From: F23-B02 sp963613665
Lineage (GTDB): Bacteria; Bacillota; Clostridia; Oscillospirales; Oscillospiraceae
Assembly: GCA_963613665.1 (NCBI GenBank)
Contig: CAVEAL010000026.1
Span: 1 to 33,859 of the forward strand
DNA: 33,859 nt
Direction of reading: 5' to 3'
In this document: positions 24,255 through 31,214 of the stretch, in pieces
Position numbering within the stretch: the first letter of the stretch is position 1
Layout: each line of letters begins with the position of its first letter
Translations under genes and position numbers: made by a program
The notes under the pieces: model-generated
What the model was told of the DNA's origin: nothing
Databases searched by the model: none
What the model saw: only the letters and a program-made list of their open reading frames with translations

Positions 24255-24283
24255 ATTGTAGCACCATGCATTGACTAAGTCAA
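24255..24283 (-). promoter_or_regulatory. nifS-iscU promoter with overlapping palindromic operator
   Basis: Minus-strand TTGACT (24283-24278), 17-base spacer, TACAAT (24260-24255). The -35 box is part of the 13-bp palindrome TTGACTAAGTCAA (24271-24283), which also reaches the iscR stop codon. This is a likely Rrf2-family (IscR) binding site, by position. Confidence 0.7.
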
Positions 24284-24705
24284 GTCTTTTTTCGCCATTT
24301 TTCGCCGGTGAGAAGGTCTTCGAGGCTCACGGTGTCAAGGTAGGCGTTCGTTATATCGTCAAGCTCCTTCCACATCGGCACCGTCAGGCAGCCGCCGGAG
24401 TGATCGCACTGTATCTCGCCCTCCCTGATGCATGCAACGGGCGCAAGATTATCCTCCATGCATCTGAGAATTTCTCCTATAGTGTAGTCCTTGGGAGCCT
24501 TGACGAGCTTGTATCCGCCCTCCTTGCCGCGTGAGCTCTGCACAAGCTCGGCTTTTTTGAGGTTTCCGACTATCATTTCAAGGTATTTCATGGAAAGCTC
24601 AGTGCGCTCCGACACGGTTTTGAGCGATATGAAGCCGTCATCCCCGTGCTGGGCAAGGTCGATCATGATGCGCAGGGCATAACGCCCCTTGCTGGTCACG
24701 TTCAT
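24280..24705 (-). CDS. iscR: Rrf2-family regulator IscR
   Basis: 141 aa. MNVTSKGRYALRIMIDLAQH and the helix pair ending SMKYLEMIVGNLKKAELVQSSRGKEGGY form the Rrf2 winged helix and wing. The Fe-S ligand set C92-x7-C100-x5-C106 is complete, so it should sense cluster status as IscR does, rather than cysteine like CymR. It is encoded just upstream of nifS-iscU. GGAGGTGAT lies five bases before the ATG. AATTCCTA half-sites flank the upstream region (24719-24772), possibly for autoregulation. Confidence 0.9.
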   Translation of the reverse strand: MNVTSKGRYALRIMIDLAQHGDDGFISLKTVSERTELSMKYLEMIVGNLKKAELVQSSRGKEGGYKLVKAPKDYTIGEILRCMEDNLAPVACIREGEIQCDHSGGCLTVPMWKELDDITNAYLDTVSLEDLLTGEKWRKKT

Positions 24706-24718
24706 CGTATCACCTCCG

Positions 24719-24772
24719 TAATTCCTATATCAATAATGTGATATTAATATACCACTTTTATTGTAGGAATTA
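24719..24772 (-). promoter_or_regulatory. iscR upstream region with inverted AATTCCTA half-sites
   Basis: AATTCCTA at about 24720 and TAGGAATT at about 24763 are inverted copies on either side of an AT-rich stretch containing ATATTAATAT. AATTCCTA-type half-sites are known for the Rrf2 regulator CymR in Firmicutes; their use by this IscR is an inference. Confidence 0.4.
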
Positions 24773-24802
24773 AAGTGCAAATGCGACAGTTTGTCCGGTT
24801 TT

Positions 24803-24825
24803 CACTGTGCGTTTTTTGCACAGTG
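24803..24825. repeat. Stem-loop in iscR-antiporter intergenic region
   Basis: CACTGTGC (24803-24810) and GCACAGTG (24818-24825) form a perfect 8-bp stem with a GTTTTTT loop. No T-run follows, so it is not an ordinary terminator; it may be a protein site between the divergent genes. Confidence 0.45.
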
Positions 24826-24889
24826 GCGGTGCTATGCGTCAAACTTATAACCGCATAAATTTTGTTCATCGCACGACGGAAAAATTAAC

Positions 24890-24918
24890 TTGCATTTCAG
24901 GGAAAAAACGCGTACAAT
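24890..24918 (+). promoter_or_regulatory. Promoter of the antiporter gene
   Basis: TTGCAT (24890-24895), 17-base spacer, TACAAT (24913-24918), giving a leader of about 75 bases before the ATG at 24999. Confidence 0.55.
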
Positions 24919-24998
24919 CCGCTTTGCTGATTGATGCAATATGTATCAAGATTGTGTTTTTTTTAATTATCTTTTGTGCAATTTGGGGGAAAATTAAC

Positions 24999-26237
24999 AT
25001 GGATTACAGCTTTCTGATCGTAATCGCGCTTATTATGCTCTCGACCAAGGTTCTCGGTCTCGTGAGTGAAAAGGTCAACATGCCGCAGGTCGTCGGCGCG
25101 CTGATCGCGGGTCTTCTGCTCGGACCGAGCTGCTTCGGTCTCATCGGCGAATCGGACTTCCTTATTAAAACGGCCGAGATCGGCGTCATCATCCTGATGT
25201 TCACGGCAGGCCTTGACACCGACGTGCAGGAGCTCAAGCACACCGGCCTTTCGGCGTTCATCATCGCAAGCATCGGCGTTATCGTCCCCTTTCTCGGCGG
25301 CGCAGGCTGCTACCTGCTCTTTAACAGTGAGCCGGACAGCCTCCGTATGCTCAAGGCCGCATTCATCGGTGTCGTTCTGACTGCGACCTCCGTTTCCATC
25401 ACCGTTGAAACCCTGCGCGAGATGGGCAAGCTCAAAAGCCGTGTCGGCACTGCCATCATGGCAGCCGCCGTCATTGACGACGTGCTCGGCATCATCGTTC
25501 TGACCGTGCTCACCGGCTTTACCGACTCCACCGTCCAGCCGATGACCATATTCATCCGCATCATCGCTTACTTCATCTGCCTTGCCATCGTCGCAGTCAT
25601 CATCCGCAAGGCCTTTGCACACCTGCGCTCAAGGATCTGGGGCAACCACAGACGTATCGCCATCTACGCGCTGGCCTTCTGCTTCATCCTCAGCTTCGTT
25701 TCCGAGCACTTCTTCGGCATTGCCGACATCACCGGCGCATACTTTGCCGGCCTCATGCTCAGCGACCACGGCGAGACACGCACCTATGTCGTCAAGCGTA
25801 TAAACACCATGAGCTACATGCTCTTCTCCCCCATATTCTTCGCCTCCATCGGCATAAAGACCGAGCTTGCCGGACTTGACGGCAACCTCATCCTCTTCGC
25901 AGTCACCCTCACCGTTGTAGCCATCATCACCAAGATAATCGGCTGCGGCATCGGCGCAAGGATCACGGGCTTCAAGACCTACGATTCGATCTCCATCGGC
26001 CTCGGCATGGTATCCCGCGGCGAGGTTGCGCTGATCGTTGCACAGAAGGGCAGCATGGCCGGACTCATCTCCGGAACGATGTTCCCCGCAGTCGTCCTGA
26101 TGGTCATTGTGACCACCCTCGTCACCCCGCTGCTGCTGAAGGTCGGCATGAAGCGCCCAACGGCGGACAACACCGAGCCCGGCGAGCTTGCAAACGCCGG
26201 TGCGGCAGACCCGAGCGGAGCTCCGGCTCACGTCTGA
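24999..26237 (+). CDS. CPA2-family cation/proton antiporter
   Basis: 412 aa with about twelve membrane helices. The N-terminal LGLVSEKVNMPQVVGALIAG segment and the VIDDVLGI motif, with D160-D161, mark the CPA2 Na+(K+)/H+ exchanger fold (KefB/NapA group); a double aspartate usually goes with electrogenic exchange. It lacks the C-terminal TrkA-N nucleotide-binding domain of KefB/KefC, ending in a short hydrophilic tail. The ATG at 24999 was chosen because GGGGGA lies eight bases upstream and membrane helix 1 starts at once; the longer open frame would add an unlikely leader. It is single in its unit and followed by a terminator and the first structured repeat. Confidence 0.87.
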   Translation: MDYSFLIVIALIMLSTKVLGLVSEKVNMPQVVGALIAGLLLGPSCFGLIGESDFLIKTAEIGVIILMFTAGLDTDVQELKHTGLSAFIIASIGVIVPFLGGAGCYLLFNSEPDSLRMLKAAFIGVVLTATSVSITVETLREMGKLKSRVGTAIMAAAVIDDVLGIIVLTVLTGFTDSTVQPMTIFIRIIAYFICLAIVAVIIRKAFAHLRSRIWGNHRRIAIYALAFCFILSFVSEHFFGIADITGAYFAGLMLSDHGETRTYVVKRINTMSYMLFSPIFFASIGIKTELAGLDGNLILFAVTLTVVAIITKIIGCGIGARITGFKTYDSISIGLGMVSRGEVALIVAQKGSMAGLISGTMFPAVVLMVIVTTLVTPLLLKVGMKRPTADNTEPGELANAGAADPSGAPAHV

Positions 26238-26255
26238 AAAGCGTCAAATACATTC

Positions 26256-26284
26256 AAACAGCGCACCAAAACGGTGCTCTGTTT
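26256..26284 (+). repeat. Duplicated terminator hairpin, left copy at locus 1
   Basis: 29 bases, AAACAGCGCACC-AAAA-CGGTGC..CTGTTT. It matches 26493-26521 except for one T/G difference that breaks one pair of the stem. It abuts the left end of the structured repeat and lacks its own T-run. Confidence 0.85.
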
Positions 26285-26491
26285 CAGTTTGTCAAAAAAG
26301 TCCCTCGCGGGACTTTTTTGACTGCACTTTTCCGCCGAGCATTTTGAAAGTATTCAAAATGCTTTTACCGAAATCCTTGAAATTTCAAGGATTTCGACGG
26401 CGGTTTATCTAACTCGAGGCGGGTCTTGCCCCCTCGAGCTCCCCCGCTGCGCGGTCATCTTCACGCAGCAGCATAGGTTTTTTGACAGTCT
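26285..26491 (+). mobile_element. Structured 0.2-kb repeat element, copy 1
   Basis: 207 bases, CAG...TCT, about 92% identical by eye to 30654-30859 (about 16 substitutions and one gap). The ends carry AGNNTGTCAAAAAA inverted repeats (two mismatches). Inside: a 14-bp-arm hairpin (26291-26322), an 11-bp-arm hairpin (26338-26363), a perfect 28-bp palindrome (26369-26396) enclosed with the previous hairpin by CCGCCG/CGGCGG arms, a CTCGAGG hairpin and a GCTGCG/CGCAGC hairpin. No reading frame of note. It looks like a non-autonomous, MITE-like element. Confidence 0.8.
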
Positions 26492-26492
26492 G

Positions 26493-26521
26493 AAACAGCG
26501 CACCAAAACGGTGCGCTGTTT
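26493..26521 (+). terminator. Duplicated terminator hairpin, right copy at locus 1
   Basis: Perfect stem AAACAGCGCACC/GGTGCGCTGTTT followed by further T, thus the functional terminator of the antiporter gene. It is separated from its copy at 26256 by the repeat element. Confidence 0.85.
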
Positions 26522-26546
26522 TTACATATAATAAGTAAGCGGCAGT

Positions 26547-26567
26547 GTTGTGCAAAAGTTGCACAAC
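26547..26567 (+). promoter_or_regulatory. Inverted repeat upstream of amino acid transporter promoter
   Basis: GTTGTGCA (26547-26554) and TGCACAAC (26560-26567), a perfect 8-bp operator-like repeat 18 bases before the -35 box of the amino acid importer. The regulator is not known. Confidence 0.5.
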
Positions 26568-26585
26568 AAAATTGCAAAAAAGATC

Positions 26586-26613
26586 TTGCTTTATTTCGCT
26601 AATGTGTTATTAT
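26586..26613 (+). promoter_or_regulatory. Promoter of the amino acid ABC importer
   Basis: TTGCTT (26586-26591), 16-base spacer, TATTAT (26608-26613). Confidence 0.5.
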
Positions 26614-26667
26614 AGCAGCGTGATAACAAACTACTAATTTAAACGCATGTTTTTGGAGGAAAGAAAA

Positions 26668-27477
26668 ATGAAACGGATTATCGCTATGATGCTGGCGCTC
26701 ATGATGGTATTTGCACTGTGCGCCTGCGGAAGTAATGACAGCAATGACGACGGCAAGGCAAGCGACGAGGCCAAAACTCTCATAGTCGGCATCGACCCCG
26801 AGTATCCCCCCTACGCCTACATGGGCGACGACGGCGAGTACACCGGCTTCGACGTAGAAGTCGCAAAGGCCGTCTGTGAGAAGCTCGGCTGGAATATTGA
26901 GTTCTTCGCACTCAACTGGGACCAGAAGCTCGTTCAGCTCGACAGCCAGGAATGTGACTGCATCTGGGCAGGCATGACCATCCTCGACAGCATGAAGGAA
27001 GCCGGCTATGTTATCTCCGAGCCCTACTACGACAACACTCAGGTGCTTCTCGTAAAGAGCGACAGCGGCTATGAAAGCTCCAAGGATCTTGCCGGCAAGA
27101 CCGTTGCCGTGCAGCTCGGCACCTCCGGCCAGACCCTTCTTGACGGCGACCTTGCCGATCTGAAGGCCACCTTCAAGGATGTAGTTACCTGCAACAGTTT
27201 CCTGAGCTGCTTCACCGAGCTCGGCGGCGGCAGCGTTGACGCCGTGTTCGTCGATTACCCCGTTGCGGCTGCATACATTGCTGAGAACGAGGGCTACTCC
27301 ATCATCAACGAGAACCTCGGCGCAGAGCAGTACGGCATCGCGTTCCGCTCCGGCGACCAGGAGCTGTGCGACCAGATCCAGGCCGCTATCGACGAGCTCG
27401 TCGCCGACGGCACCTATCAGAAGATCGCCGACAATTACCCCGACATCGTAAACAACCTGATCTTTCTCAACAAGTAA
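26668..27477 (+). CDS. Polar amino acid ABC transporter binding lipoprotein
   Basis: 269 aa from ATG 26668 (GGAGG eight bases upstream; an ATG seven codons earlier has no site). Lipoprotein signal MKRIIAMMLALMMVFALCAC with lipidated C20, then a complete family-3 solute-binding fold: IVGIDPEYPPYAYMGDDGEYTGFDVEVAKA, GKTVAVQLGTSGQTLL, DAVFVDYPVAAAYI and YGIAFRSGDQELCDQIQAAI. It captures an amino acid at the outer face of the membrane and hands it to the permease encoded next. The ligand is not identifiable by eye. First gene of an operon of four or five genes. Confidence 0.9.
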   Translation: MKRIIAMMLALMMVFALCACGSNDSNDDGKASDEAKTLIVGIDPEYPPYAYMGDDGEYTGFDVEVAKAVCEKLGWNIEFFALNWDQKLVQLDSQECDCIWAGMTILDSMKEAGYVISEPYYDNTQVLLVKSDSGYESSKDLAGKTVAVQLGTSGQTLLDGDLADLKATFKDVVTCNSFLSCFTELGGGSVDAVFVDYPVAAAYIAENEGYSIINENLGAEQYGIAFRSGDQELCDQIQAAIDELVADGTYQKIADNYPDIVNNLIFLNK

Positions 27478-27505
27478 TTAAACAGGCACCGAAAAAAACA
27501 CTTCT

Positions 27506-27530
27506 CCCGAAGGTGTGATGCACCTTCGGG
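27506..27530 (+). promoter_or_regulatory. Stem-loop between binding protein and permease genes
   Basis: CCCGAAGGTG (27506-27515) and CACCTTCGGG (27521-27530) form a perfect 10-bp stem with a TGATG loop and no T-run. It probably stabilises the binding-protein mRNA and dampens read-through, the usual way to make more binding protein than permease. Confidence 0.7.
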
Positions 27531-27557
27531 ACTGTGTGCGTTAAGAGGAACACTTTT

Positions 27558-28205
27558 ATGAAGCTTACAACAATGATAAATCTGATGCTCGAGGGTATGG
27601 GCGGAACCTGCGCGATATTTTTTCTGACACTGCTGTTCTCGCTGCCTCTCGGCATGGTCGTCGCCCTGCTCAGGATGAGCAAAAACAAGGTCGTTTCAAA
27701 CGTGACCCGCGCCGTCATATCCGTTCTGCGCGGCACGCCGCTGATGCTCCAGCTCATAGCCGTGACCTACGGTCCGTACTATCTGTGGCAGCTTTCCGTC
27801 TCCAAAAACAAGCTTATACCGGTCGTTATAGCCTTTGCGATAAACTATGCGGCATATTTCGCCGAGATATACCGCAGCGGCATTGAATCTATCCCCGTCG
27901 GTCAGTACGAGGCCTCGGAGATACTCGGCTACTCCAAGGTGCAGACGTTTTTCCGCATAATCCTGCCGCAGGTGATAAAGCGCATCATGCCCAGCGTCAC
28001 GAACGAGGTAGTCACCCTCGTAAAGGACACGTCTCTTGCCTTCACCGTCTCCTACGTCGAGATGTTCACCATCGGCAAGAACCTCGCAAACTCGCAGACG
28101 AGCTTTGTGCCCTTCATCGTAGCGGGCGTGTTCTACTTCCTGTTTAACGCCATCGTCGATTTTGTCATGGGCAGGGCGGAAAAATCCATGAACTACTATC
28201 AGTAA
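27558..28205 (+). CDS. Amino acid ABC transporter permease
   Basis: 215 aa with about five membrane helices. GGTCAIFFLTLLFSLPLGMVVALLRMSKN near the start and the EAA coupling loop EIYRSGIESIPVGQYEASEILGYS (about 112-135) are those of HisM/GlnP-type permeases. It works as a homodimer, since only one permease gene is present, with the ATPase encoded 12 bases downstream. The ATG at 27558 has AGAGGA nine bases upstream; the open frame begins eight codons earlier without a site. Confidence 0.9.
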   Translation: MKLTTMINLMLEGMGGTCAIFFLTLLFSLPLGMVVALLRMSKNKVVSNVTRAVISVLRGTPLMLQLIAVTYGPYYLWQLSVSKNKLIPVVIAFAINYAAYFAEIYRSGIESIPVGQYEASEILGYSKVQTFFRIILPQVIKRIMPSVTNEVVTLVKDTSLAFTVSYVEMFTIGKNLANSQTSFVPFIVAGVFYFLFNAIVDFVMGRAEKSMNYYQ

Positions 28206-28217
28206 GGAACTTATGCA

Positions 28218-28988
28218 ATGAAGATATTAGAATTAAACCACGTTCAGAAAAGCTTCAATAACGAGACGCTGCACGTCCTCAAGGACATAAGCCTCAGCGT
28301 TTCCGAAGGCGAGGTAGTTTCGATCATAGGCCCCTCGGGCTCGGGCAAGTCCACGCTCCTGCGCTGCGCGACGCTGCTTACCGAAATGGACGGCGGCGAG
28401 CTGATCTATTCCGGCGAGTACGCGGCAAGGATAGGCTCAGACGGTCGCTCGGTATATTCCGATAAGACCGAGCTCAAGAAGATACGCAGCATCTTCGGCC
28501 TTGTTTTTCAGAACTTCAACCTTTTTCCTCACTACAGTGTGCTGAAAAACCTCACCGACCCGCAGATGAGCGTGCTCGGCCGCAGCAAGGAGGAGGCCAG
28601 AGCCAAGGCAGCGGAGCTGCTCGAAAAAATGAACCTTGCGGAAAAGGCTGACGCTTACCCCTGCCAGCTCTCCGGCGGCCAGCAGCAGCGCGTCGCCATT
28701 GCGCGGGCGCTTGCAATGGATCCTCAGATACTGTTCTTTGACGAGCCGACGAGCGCACTCGACCCGGAGCTCACCGGCGAGGTGCTCAAGGTCATAAAGC
28801 AGCTTGCCGAGGAGCACATGACCATGGTCATCGTAACGCACGAGATGGCATTTGCCCGTGCGGTGTCCGACCGTGTCATATTCATGGACGGCGGCGTTAT
28901 CGTCGAGCAGGGCGATCCCGAAGCGGTATTCGGTGCGCCGAAGATGGAGCGCACAAAGCAGTTTCTTAAAAATTACGGACAGTCATGA
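28218..28988 (+). CDS. Amino acid ABC transporter ATPase
   Basis: 256 aa. Walker A GPSGSGKST at 38-46, Q-loop FQNFNLFPH, signature LSGGQQQ, Walker B ILFFDEPTSALDP and the switch histidine in VIVTHEM. This is the GlnQ/HisP group that powers polar amino acid uptake. A 12-residue stretch (YAARIGSDGRSV) after Walker A is slightly longer than in GlnQ. It overlaps the next gene by four bases (ATGA), so transporter and racemase are translated together. Confidence 0.92.
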   Translation: MKILELNHVQKSFNNETLHVLKDISLSVSEGEVVSIIGPSGSGKSTLLRCATLLTEMDGGELIYSGEYAARIGSDGRSVYSDKTELKKIRSIFGLVFQNFNLFPHYSVLKNLTDPQMSVLGRSKEEARAKAAELLEKMNLAEKADAYPCQLSGGQQQRVAIARALAMDPQILFFDEPTSALDPELTGEVLKVIKQLAEEHMTMVIVTHEMAFARAVSDRVIFMDGGVIVEQGDPEAVFGAPKMERTKQFLKNYGQS

Positions 28989-29791
28989 ACATAAGCTATA
29001 CGAAAATAGACCCCTCGGGCAATATAACGCTCATAGTTGACAGCCCTGTGCCGAGAAGCGAGCAGAGCCGCATCGCCGCCGGGCTCATGGTGCGCGATCC
29101 CGAGGCCGAGCAGGTCGGCTTTCTTGAGGCTCCCTCCGACCCCTGCTGCTCGGTGCGGCTTCAGATGATGGGCGGCGAGTTCTGCGGAAACGCAACGCTC
29201 TCCGCTGCGGCGGTCATCACGCGTCAGCTTGATATGGACGGCACCGATATGCTCATCGAGGTTTCCGGCGCTCCGGAGCCCGTGAAGGTCTCGGGCACGG
29301 TGCCCGCTCCGGATGTCTTCAATGGCGAAGTGGCCATGCCGCTGCCGGAATCGATATCCGAATGCAGCTTTCTTGACGGCTTTGACTGCTATACGCTGCC
29401 GCTGGTGCGCTTTCCGGGCATATGCCACGCCATTTTGCCGGCCGGGGCACTGTCCCGCGAAAAGGCGGAGAGACTCATCGGCTCATGGTGCAGGCAGATA
29501 AGGGCCGACGCTCTGGGCCTCATGTTCTTTGACCGGGATAAAAGCGCTCTCACTCCGCTCGTATATGTCGAGTCCACCGGAACAGCCGTATGGGAAGGCT
29601 CGTGCGCCAGCGGAACCTCCGCCGTGGCCGCGTATCTTGCCGAAATAGACGGCGAATACGCCCGCGTGCGCCTTGCGCAGCCGCGCGGTACGCTCAGTGC
29701 CGCAGCCTCATACTCAGGCTCGCAGCTGCGTTCGCTCAGTCTGAGCGGCAGCGCCGTCATCCGCGGGAAATTTACTGCCTTGATTTTTTAA
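28985..29791 (+). CDS. DapF/CntK-fold amino acid racemase
   Basis: 268 aa. The pattern matches Staphylococcus CntK (histidine racemase) as I recall it: KIDPSGNITLIVDS at the start, EQVGFLEA, GGEFCGNATLS with C67, LGLMFFD and WEGSCASGTSA with C207. C67 and C207 are the two-cysteine acid/base pair of the cofactor-free diaminopimelate epimerase fold. True DapF has different glycine-rich text around its cysteines and sits with lysine genes. Here the gene overlaps an amino acid importer, so it probably inverts the imported amino acid or makes a D-amino acid. No staphylopine synthase genes (cntL, cntM) are nearby. The exact substrate is unknown. Confidence 0.78.
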   Translation: MNISYTKIDPSGNITLIVDSPVPRSEQSRIAAGLMVRDPEAEQVGFLEAPSDPCCSVRLQMMGGEFCGNATLSAAAVITRQLDMDGTDMLIEVSGAPEPVKVSGTVPAPDVFNGEVAMPLPESISECSFLDGFDCYTLPLVRFPGICHAILPAGALSREKAERLIGSWCRQIRADALGLMFFDRDKSALTPLVYVESTGTAVWEGSCASGTSAVAAYLAEIDGEYARVRLAQPRGTLSAAASYSGSQLRSLSLSGSAVIRGKFTALIF

Positions 29792-29833
29792 CATTTTTCG
29801 CGTATTATTTTCCCGAAAGGCGGTATGACCCAC

Positions 29834-30616
29834 ATGAAAAAGAAAATAATATGCCTGTCGCTGGCACTCGCCATGCTCCTCTGCCTGTGCGCCTGCGGCA
29901 GCAGCGGAAAATACAAGGTCGTGAAAACGCTCGGCAGTCAGGAGTATTCCATAGGCTTCCGAAACGGCGATTCGACCTATCACTACATCGACAAGGCGCT
30001 CAAGGAGCTCTCTGCCGAGGGCGTTATTGACGATCTGAGCACGCAGTGGTTCGGCAGCAGCCGCACGGTCGATTTTCCCTCTCAGGAAAACGCGCTCGAT
30101 GAGCTCGGATATATCTCCGAGCGTACCTTCATAATCGGCGTCGATCTCGAGTCCGCTCCGCTGAGCTTTGAAAAGGACGGCGAATATGTCGGCTTCGATA
30201 TTGATCTTGCAGGCAAGGTCTGCGAAAAGCTCGGCTGGGTGCTCAAAATACAGCCGATACACTCCGAGGATGCCTATGTTGAGCTCAACTCCGGCAATAT
30301 AGACTGCGCCTGGGGCGGCGTCGTGCTCGACACGGAATGCGCCGACTATACGATACTTGAAACGTATATGTCCACGGACACCGTCCTTGCCGGTCCGGGC
30401 AGCGGCTCGGGCTCGGTACGCGATAAGCTTCTGTATATCGGAACGACGCAGACCGCGCTCGACACGATAAACTCCAACGCCTCCGTCAGCCGCAGGCTCG
30501 GGCAGATAACCCGTGTAAACAGCGGCGCGGCGGAATTCTTCGGCGCACTCGACAACGGCGACTGCGAGCTTATCTTAACCACCGAGGCCGCCGTCGATTA
30601 CTACAACATGCATTAA
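29834..30616 (+). CDS. Circularly permuted family-3 solute-binding lipoprotein
   Basis: 260 aa. Lipoprotein signal to C21 (LCLCACG). Residues 28-76 (KVVKTLGSQEYSIGFRNGD...ALKELSAEGVIDDLSTQWFG) correspond to the C-terminal end of normal family-3 binding proteins. Residues 98-258 (FIIGVDLESAPLSFEKDGEYVGFDIDLAGKVCEKLGW...ELILTTEAAVDYYNMH) correspond to the start and middle, ending where the neighbour at 26668 reads VDYPVAAAYI. The order of segments is therefore rotated. It may bind the racemase product or a related amino acid. ATG 29834 is chosen for signal-peptide length; ATG 29825 is possible. Hairpin and repeat copy 2 follow. Confidence 0.8.
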   Translation: MKKKIICLSLALAMLLCLCACGSSGKYKVVKTLGSQEYSIGFRNGDSTYHYIDKALKELSAEGVIDDLSTQWFGSSRTVDFPSQENALDELGYISERTFIIGVDLESAPLSFEKDGEYVGFDIDLAGKVCEKLGWVLKIQPIHSEDAYVELNSGNIDCAWGGVVLDTECADYTILETYMSTDTVLAGPGSGSGSVRDKLLYIGTTQTALDTINSNASVSRRLGQITRVNSGAAEFFGALDNGDCELILTTEAAVDYYNMH

Positions 30617-30628
30617 AGCTTAACCTCA

Positions 30629-30653
30629 CATGCAGCCGCGAAAGCGGCTGCAT
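30629..30653 (+). repeat. Duplicated terminator hairpin, left copy at locus 2
   Basis: 25 bases, CATGCAGCCGC-GAAA-GCGGCTGCAT, identical to 30860-30884. It abuts the left end of repeat copy 2 and has no T-run of its own. Confidence 0.85.
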
Positions 30654-30859
30654 CAGCTTGTCAAAAAAGTCCCTTGAGGGACTTTTTTGACTGCGCTTTT
30701 CCGCCGAGCATTTTGAAAACGTTCAAAATGCTATTACCGAAATCCTTGAAATTTCAAGGATTTCGACGGCGGTTTATCCAACTTGAGGCGGGCCTTGCCC
30801 CCTCAAACTCCCCCGCTGCGCGGAGATATTCACGCAGCAGCATAGTTTTTTGACAGTCT
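30654..30859 (+). mobile_element. Structured 0.2-kb repeat element, copy 2
   Basis: 206 bases, same ends (CAG...TCT) and same hairpin series as copy 1: 30660-30691, 11-bp-arm hairpin, perfect 28-bp palindrome at 30738-30765. The CTCGAGG/CCTCGAG stem of copy 1 is here CTTGAGG/CCTCAAA, so two bases changed in step and pairing is kept. It lies between identical hairpins. Confidence 0.8.
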
Positions 30860-30890
30860 CATGCAGCCGCGAAAGCGGCTGCATTTTTTG
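30860..30890 (+). terminator. Duplicated terminator hairpin, right copy at locus 2
   Basis: Same 25-base GCAGCCGC/GCGGCTGC stem with GAAA loop, followed by a six-T run. It is the functional terminator after the permuted lipoprotein gene. Confidence 0.88.
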
Positions 30891-31214
30891 TCTCTCCTAT
30901 ACATATTTATAATATGCATATTAAGCAAACTCATAGCCAGAGAGCGTCATTCATTTGTCAAAGTGTTAGGCAACTTAATATGTTTTTTACCCGTTTGTTA
31001 ACACCTGGCAGCTCTCAAAGCCGCTTTTCGAGCATTTTTGACCACGCTTATGAACAAACTATTACCATTTTTGCAGCAAATCTCATAAATTTCCGTGAAG
31101 AGACTATGTACAGCCGTTAGCTGCAAGTTAATATCACCTGAAAGCTATTGTAATCAATTTTTTAACAGATAGAATAGACCCAGCGAAAGCATTTAAATTA
31201 AAGGAGAGAAAGTT
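30891..31214 (+). promoter_or_regulatory. Leader region of first NSS symporter, conserved with second
   Basis: 324 bases without a gene. Many blocks recur in the same order before the second symporter (32,920-33,216), for example TTTGTTAACAC, TTATGAACAAA, CATAAATTT and GTAATCAATTTTTTAACAGAT. A promoter TTGTAA, 16 bases, TAGAAT is placed at about 31147-31174. AAGGAGAG lies just before the ATG. Confidence 0.55.

Noticed and set aside
24807..24998. N-terminal extension of the antiporter (64 codons)
   Set aside because: The extension covers the stem-loop and promoter region, lacks a ribosome site, and would put an odd leader before helix 1.
26256..26521. Repeat copies as simple tandem terminators
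   Set aside because: Tandem terminators would not be separated by the same 207-bp sequence at two loci with different hairpins.
28985..29791. Simple annotation as diaminopimelate epimerase DapF
   Set aside because: The text around both cysteines and the transporter-coupled position fit CntK-like racemases better; a lysine-pathway role is not supported here.
26285..30859. CRISPR array or REP-type repeat
   Set aside because: Only two 0.2-kb copies 4.2 kb apart, no spacers of regular size, and much longer than REP units.
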